From Xanthobacteraceae bacterium (lineage in GTDB: Bacteria; Pseudomonadota; Alphaproteobacteria; Rhizobiales; Xanthobacteraceae), in assembly GCA_029266425.1 (NCBI GenBank), contig JAQSWY010000001.1, positions 62,001 through 126,000 of the forward strand: a stretch of 64,000 nucleotides of DNA, given 5' to 3'. The translations under genes were made by a program, and so were the position numbers. The notes under the pieces were generated by a model. That model was not told the DNA's origin and searched no databases. It worked only from the letters and a program-made list of their open reading frames with translations. Shown here in pieces: positions 62,332 to 64,000 of the stretch. Positions within the stretch are counted from its first letter, which is position 1, and every line of letters starts with the position of its first letter.

Positions 62332-62913
62332 ATGCCTGTTCTTTCCAATGCGCGGCACGAACGCTTCGCGCGGGCGCTGGCCGATGGCGCGACGCTCGAC
62401 GAGGCGCTGCTCATCGCCGGGTACAAGGCCGGCTCCCACATCGCGGCGCGGCTCTGCGCGCGCGGGGATGTGGTGCGGCGGGTGCGGGAATTGCGGGGTG
62501 AGCCGTTCGCAGTGCCCCCACCCCAACCCTCTGATGCGCTGTCGGGAATCGAGGTCCCCGGCACAAGGCCGGGGATGACGGATCGGGGAGGGCTGGCCCC
62601 GGACTGCGAATCTGGTGCTCAAACAGGTCTTCCCATCACGGACCTACCGCGACCCCCCGCGCCCACCCGGCAATGGGTGCTCGCGCGGCTGGTCGACAAT
62701 GTCGAGCGCGCTCTGCAGCTCGGCGAGGCCGGGGGCGGGGAGACCGCCCGCGGCAAATATGACGGCAGCGTCGCCAATCGCGCGCTGGAACTGCTCGGCA
62801 AGGAGCTCGGCATGTTCACCGAGCGATCGGACAATCAGCACACGCCCCATGACATCTCGGACCAGCCGCTCACCCCGGAAGAATGGGCAAAACGCCATGG
62901 CGTCGACCGATGA
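62332..62913 (+). CDS. Phage terminase small subunit-like protein with repeat-derived insert
   Basis: The 193-residue protein has an N-terminal helix-turn-helix (RHERFARALADGATLDEALLIAGYKAG) and a helical C-terminal half (TRQWVLARLVDNVERALQL, VANRALELLGKELGMF), the pattern of Nu1/Terminase_2-type DNA-recognition subunits. About 17 residues in the middle (SDALSGIEVPGTRPGM region) are encoded by a PAL-C half. The insert is in frame and may or may not be tolerated. Confidence 0.8.
   Translation: MPVLSNARHERFARALADGATLDEALLIAGYKAGSHIAARLCARGDVVRRVRELRGEPFAVPPPQPSDALSGIEVPGTRPGMTDRGGLAPDCESGAQTGLPITDLPRPPAPTRQWVLARLVDNVERALQLGEAGGGETARGKYDGSVANRALELLGKELGMFTERSDNQHTPHDISDQPLTPEEWAKRHGVDR
62531..62579. 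repeat. PAL-C half copy inside the terminase small-subunit gene
   Basis: CTGATGCGCTGTCGGGAATC through CACAAGGCCGGGGATGAC equals the right half of PAL-C copies 2 and 6. Confidence 0.8.
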
Positions 62914-63667
62914 TCGCGCCGTGGCGTCGACCCATGAACGCGCCGTGCAGCCTCCCGCCTCGAAACCCACCCAAGCCTCGCCCACCCAAGCTTCTACGCC
63001 CACTATCGTCTGGCGCCCGCAGGAGGGCCCGCAAAAGGCCCTCGTCGATTGCCCGCTCGCCGAGGTGTTCTTCGGCGGGGCGCGCGGCGGGGGGAAGACC
63101 GACGGCGTGCTCGGCAAATGGGCGCTGAAGGAGAAGCGCTATAGAGACGACATCGCCGCCATCACCCGCAGGATCAATGGCGGCACCAATGGGCTCGCCG
63201 GCCGCAAGGCGTGGCTCGCCAAGGCGTGCCGGCTGTTCGGTGATATTCCGGTGGAGCGCCCGCAATCCACCGACGAGATCCGCGCCTTGCAGAGCGATCT
63301 CGCCGCGCTCGGCTATGAGCTCCCGGTGGATGGCGTCGACGGGCCGGCCACGGTCAATGCGGTGCGCGACCTGCAGAAGCGGGCCGGCATCCGCGTCGAC
63401 GGCATCGCCGGTCCCGCGACGCGTGCGGCCATCCGGCAGCGGCTCGAGCGTCGCGGTGCGGACGGCAAGGCGCCGGCCGACAAGACGCTGATCGATGCCT
63501 TGCGGACCCCCGAAGGCCTCGCCACCGGCGGCGGCATCCTCACCACCATATTGAGCGCCGCCTCCAGCCCCGGGCCGCTGCAATGGGCGATCGCCGCGGT
63601 GGTGGTGAGCGCGCTCGCCATCGGCATCGGCTTCTTCGTGCATCGGCTGAGGAGGGCGGAGGCATGA
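62897..63667 (+). CDS. Chimera: terminase large-subunit N-terminus fused to endolysin C-terminus
   Basis: Residues 37-82 are the start of a phage terminase ATPase (IVWRPQEGPQKALVDC, Walker A GGARGGGKT at 60-68, LGKWALKEKRY). The sequence then switches near residue 82 (about 63140) to RDDIAAITRRINGGTNGLAGRKAWL, the C-terminal end of a phage chitinase/lysozyme-type endolysin. A peptidoglycan-binding domain (about 124-182) and one membrane helix (about 228-249) follow. Both active sites are incomplete. The join is in frame, as expected from a large deletion removing the capsid and tail genes. It overlaps the terminase small-subunit gene. Confidence 0.8.
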   Translation: MASTDDRAVASTHERAVQPPASKPTQASPTQASTPTIVWRPQEGPQKALVDCPLAEVFFGGARGGGKTDGVLGKWALKEKRYRDDIAAITRRINGGTNGLAGRKAWLAKACRLFGDIPVERPQSTDEIRALQSDLAALGYELPVDGVDGPATVNAVRDLQKRAGIRVDGIAGPATRAAIRQRLERRGADGKAPADKTLIDALRTPEGLATGGGILTTILSAASSPGPLQWAIAAVVVSALAIGIGFFVHRLRRAEA

Positions 63668-63981
63668 ACCTCATCGCGCTCATCCCCTGGGAGGCTCAGT
63701 TCGTGCTCGCGCTCATTGCGCTCGCCGGGCTCAGCTTCCTCGCCTTCACCTGGTTCGGCTTTGGCGTCGCCCGCACGCTCGCGCTGTGGGGTGCGGCGGC
63801 GGCCCTCGCCCTCGCTCTCCTCTCGCGCGCATTCCAGAAAGGTCAGTCCCATGAAATCGACCGTGCAAACAGGGTGGCGGATGCCGCCATCCGCAAGGCG
63901 GGTGCGGCTCGCGCTCGCGCTGAGCGCGACGCTCTTGACGGGCGGCTGCGCGACGACGACGGCTTCCAGCGGCGCGACTAG
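63664..63981 (+). CDS. Rz-like inner-membrane spanin/holin-type lysis protein
   Basis: The 105-residue protein has two hydrophobic segments (about 13-32 and 35-56) and a charged helical tail (GQSHEIDRANRVADAAIRKAG, then RAERDALDGRLRDDD). It starts by ATGA overlap with the chimera. Position after an endolysin fragment and the nested lipoprotein frame suggest the Rz member of a spanin pair, possibly combined with a holin function. Confidence 0.6.
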   Translation: MNLIALIPWEAQFVLALIALAGLSFLAFTWFGFGVARTLALWGAAAALALALLSRAFQKGQSHEIDRANRVADAAIRKAGAARARAERDALDGRLRDDDGFQRRD

Positions 63982-64000
63982 GACGGCGTGCGCCTCGTTC
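63851..64000 (+). CDS. Rz1-like lipoprotein nested in the Rz-like gene, 3' end outside window
   Basis: In the +1 frame relative to the Rz-like gene, ATG 63851 (or ATG 63881) opens a frame with a basic start (PPSARRVR), hydrophobic core LALALSATLL and a lipobox TGGC (Cys33), followed by a Thr/Ser-rich mature part. It remains open at the window edge. A small lipoprotein embedded in an Rz-type gene is the hallmark of Rz/Rz1 lysis cassettes. Confidence 0.65.
   Translation, partial: MKSTVQTGWRMPPSARRVRLALALSATLLTGGCATTTASSGATRTACASF

Overview
The window is GC-rich alphaproteobacterial DNA. The mix of genes (bluB/cobS/cobT with a DUF1289 and a TIGR02281-type protease, Mrp, opgGH, orphan TakP-type TRAP binding proteins, IorAB-type molybdoenzyme, moaA) and the very abundant palindromic intergenic repeats point to Hyphomicrobiales (Rhizobiales), perhaps the Xanthobacteraceae/Ancylobacter neighbourhood. 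The order is a reasonable inference; the family is a guess. No rRNA, tRNA or CRISPR array was recognised.

Layout. 1-6607 (minus): one operon with a complete PotFGHI-like ABC importer followed by two amidohydrolases and a stand-alone GAF protein, which looks like import and hydrolysis/deamination of an N-heterocycle or related amine. 6963-8833: divergent LysR regulator and NmrA-type reductase. 9107-10466: a decayed tyrosine integrase abutting the 5' end of dusA, a known integration target. 10622-13590: Rnk, then a GntR regulator, an acetamidase/formamidase and two tiny XapX-domain membrane proteins. 13965-20487: a diguanylate cyclase, a HAD phosphatase and the opgGH glucan pair. 20721-25382: a TauE exporter and the cobalamin lower-ligand cluster (protease, DUF1289, cobS, bluB, cobT). 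25537-31138: Fic protein with inverted repeats in its promoter, histidine kinase, nuclease, ankyrin protein. 31638-35458: two-subunit molybdenum hydroxylase and a uracil-DNA glycosylase. 35578-38090: polar amino acid ABC importer lacking an ATPase gene. 38333-43649: Mrp and three orphan TRAP binding-protein paralogues. 43793-50850: EamA and MFS transporters, a RelE/HigA-type toxin-antitoxin pair whose toxin is frameshifted, moaA, DUF971, an L,D-transpeptidase, DUF930 and small unknowns.

51293-56494 and 61895-64000 are prophage-like. The first part has an S24 repressor with four matching operator-like sites, a DnaA-domain-IV protein, a DUF1376 protein, a possible helicase-loader-like protein and an HTH protein. 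The second has a terminase small subunit, a chimera of the terminase large subunit N-terminus with an endolysin C-terminus, and a nested Rz/Rz1-like spanin pair. The capsid and tail genes are missing, so this is a deletion derivative. Between the two parts are a flavodoxin-family protein, a candidate small RNA with anti-Shine-Dalgarno loops, and a TadE/TadG pair.

Three families of dispersed palindromes (called PAL-A, PAL-B and PAL-C here) total about 38 full or half copies. They fill most intergenic spaces, and several have been captured into reading frames, supplying C-termini or in-frame inserts.
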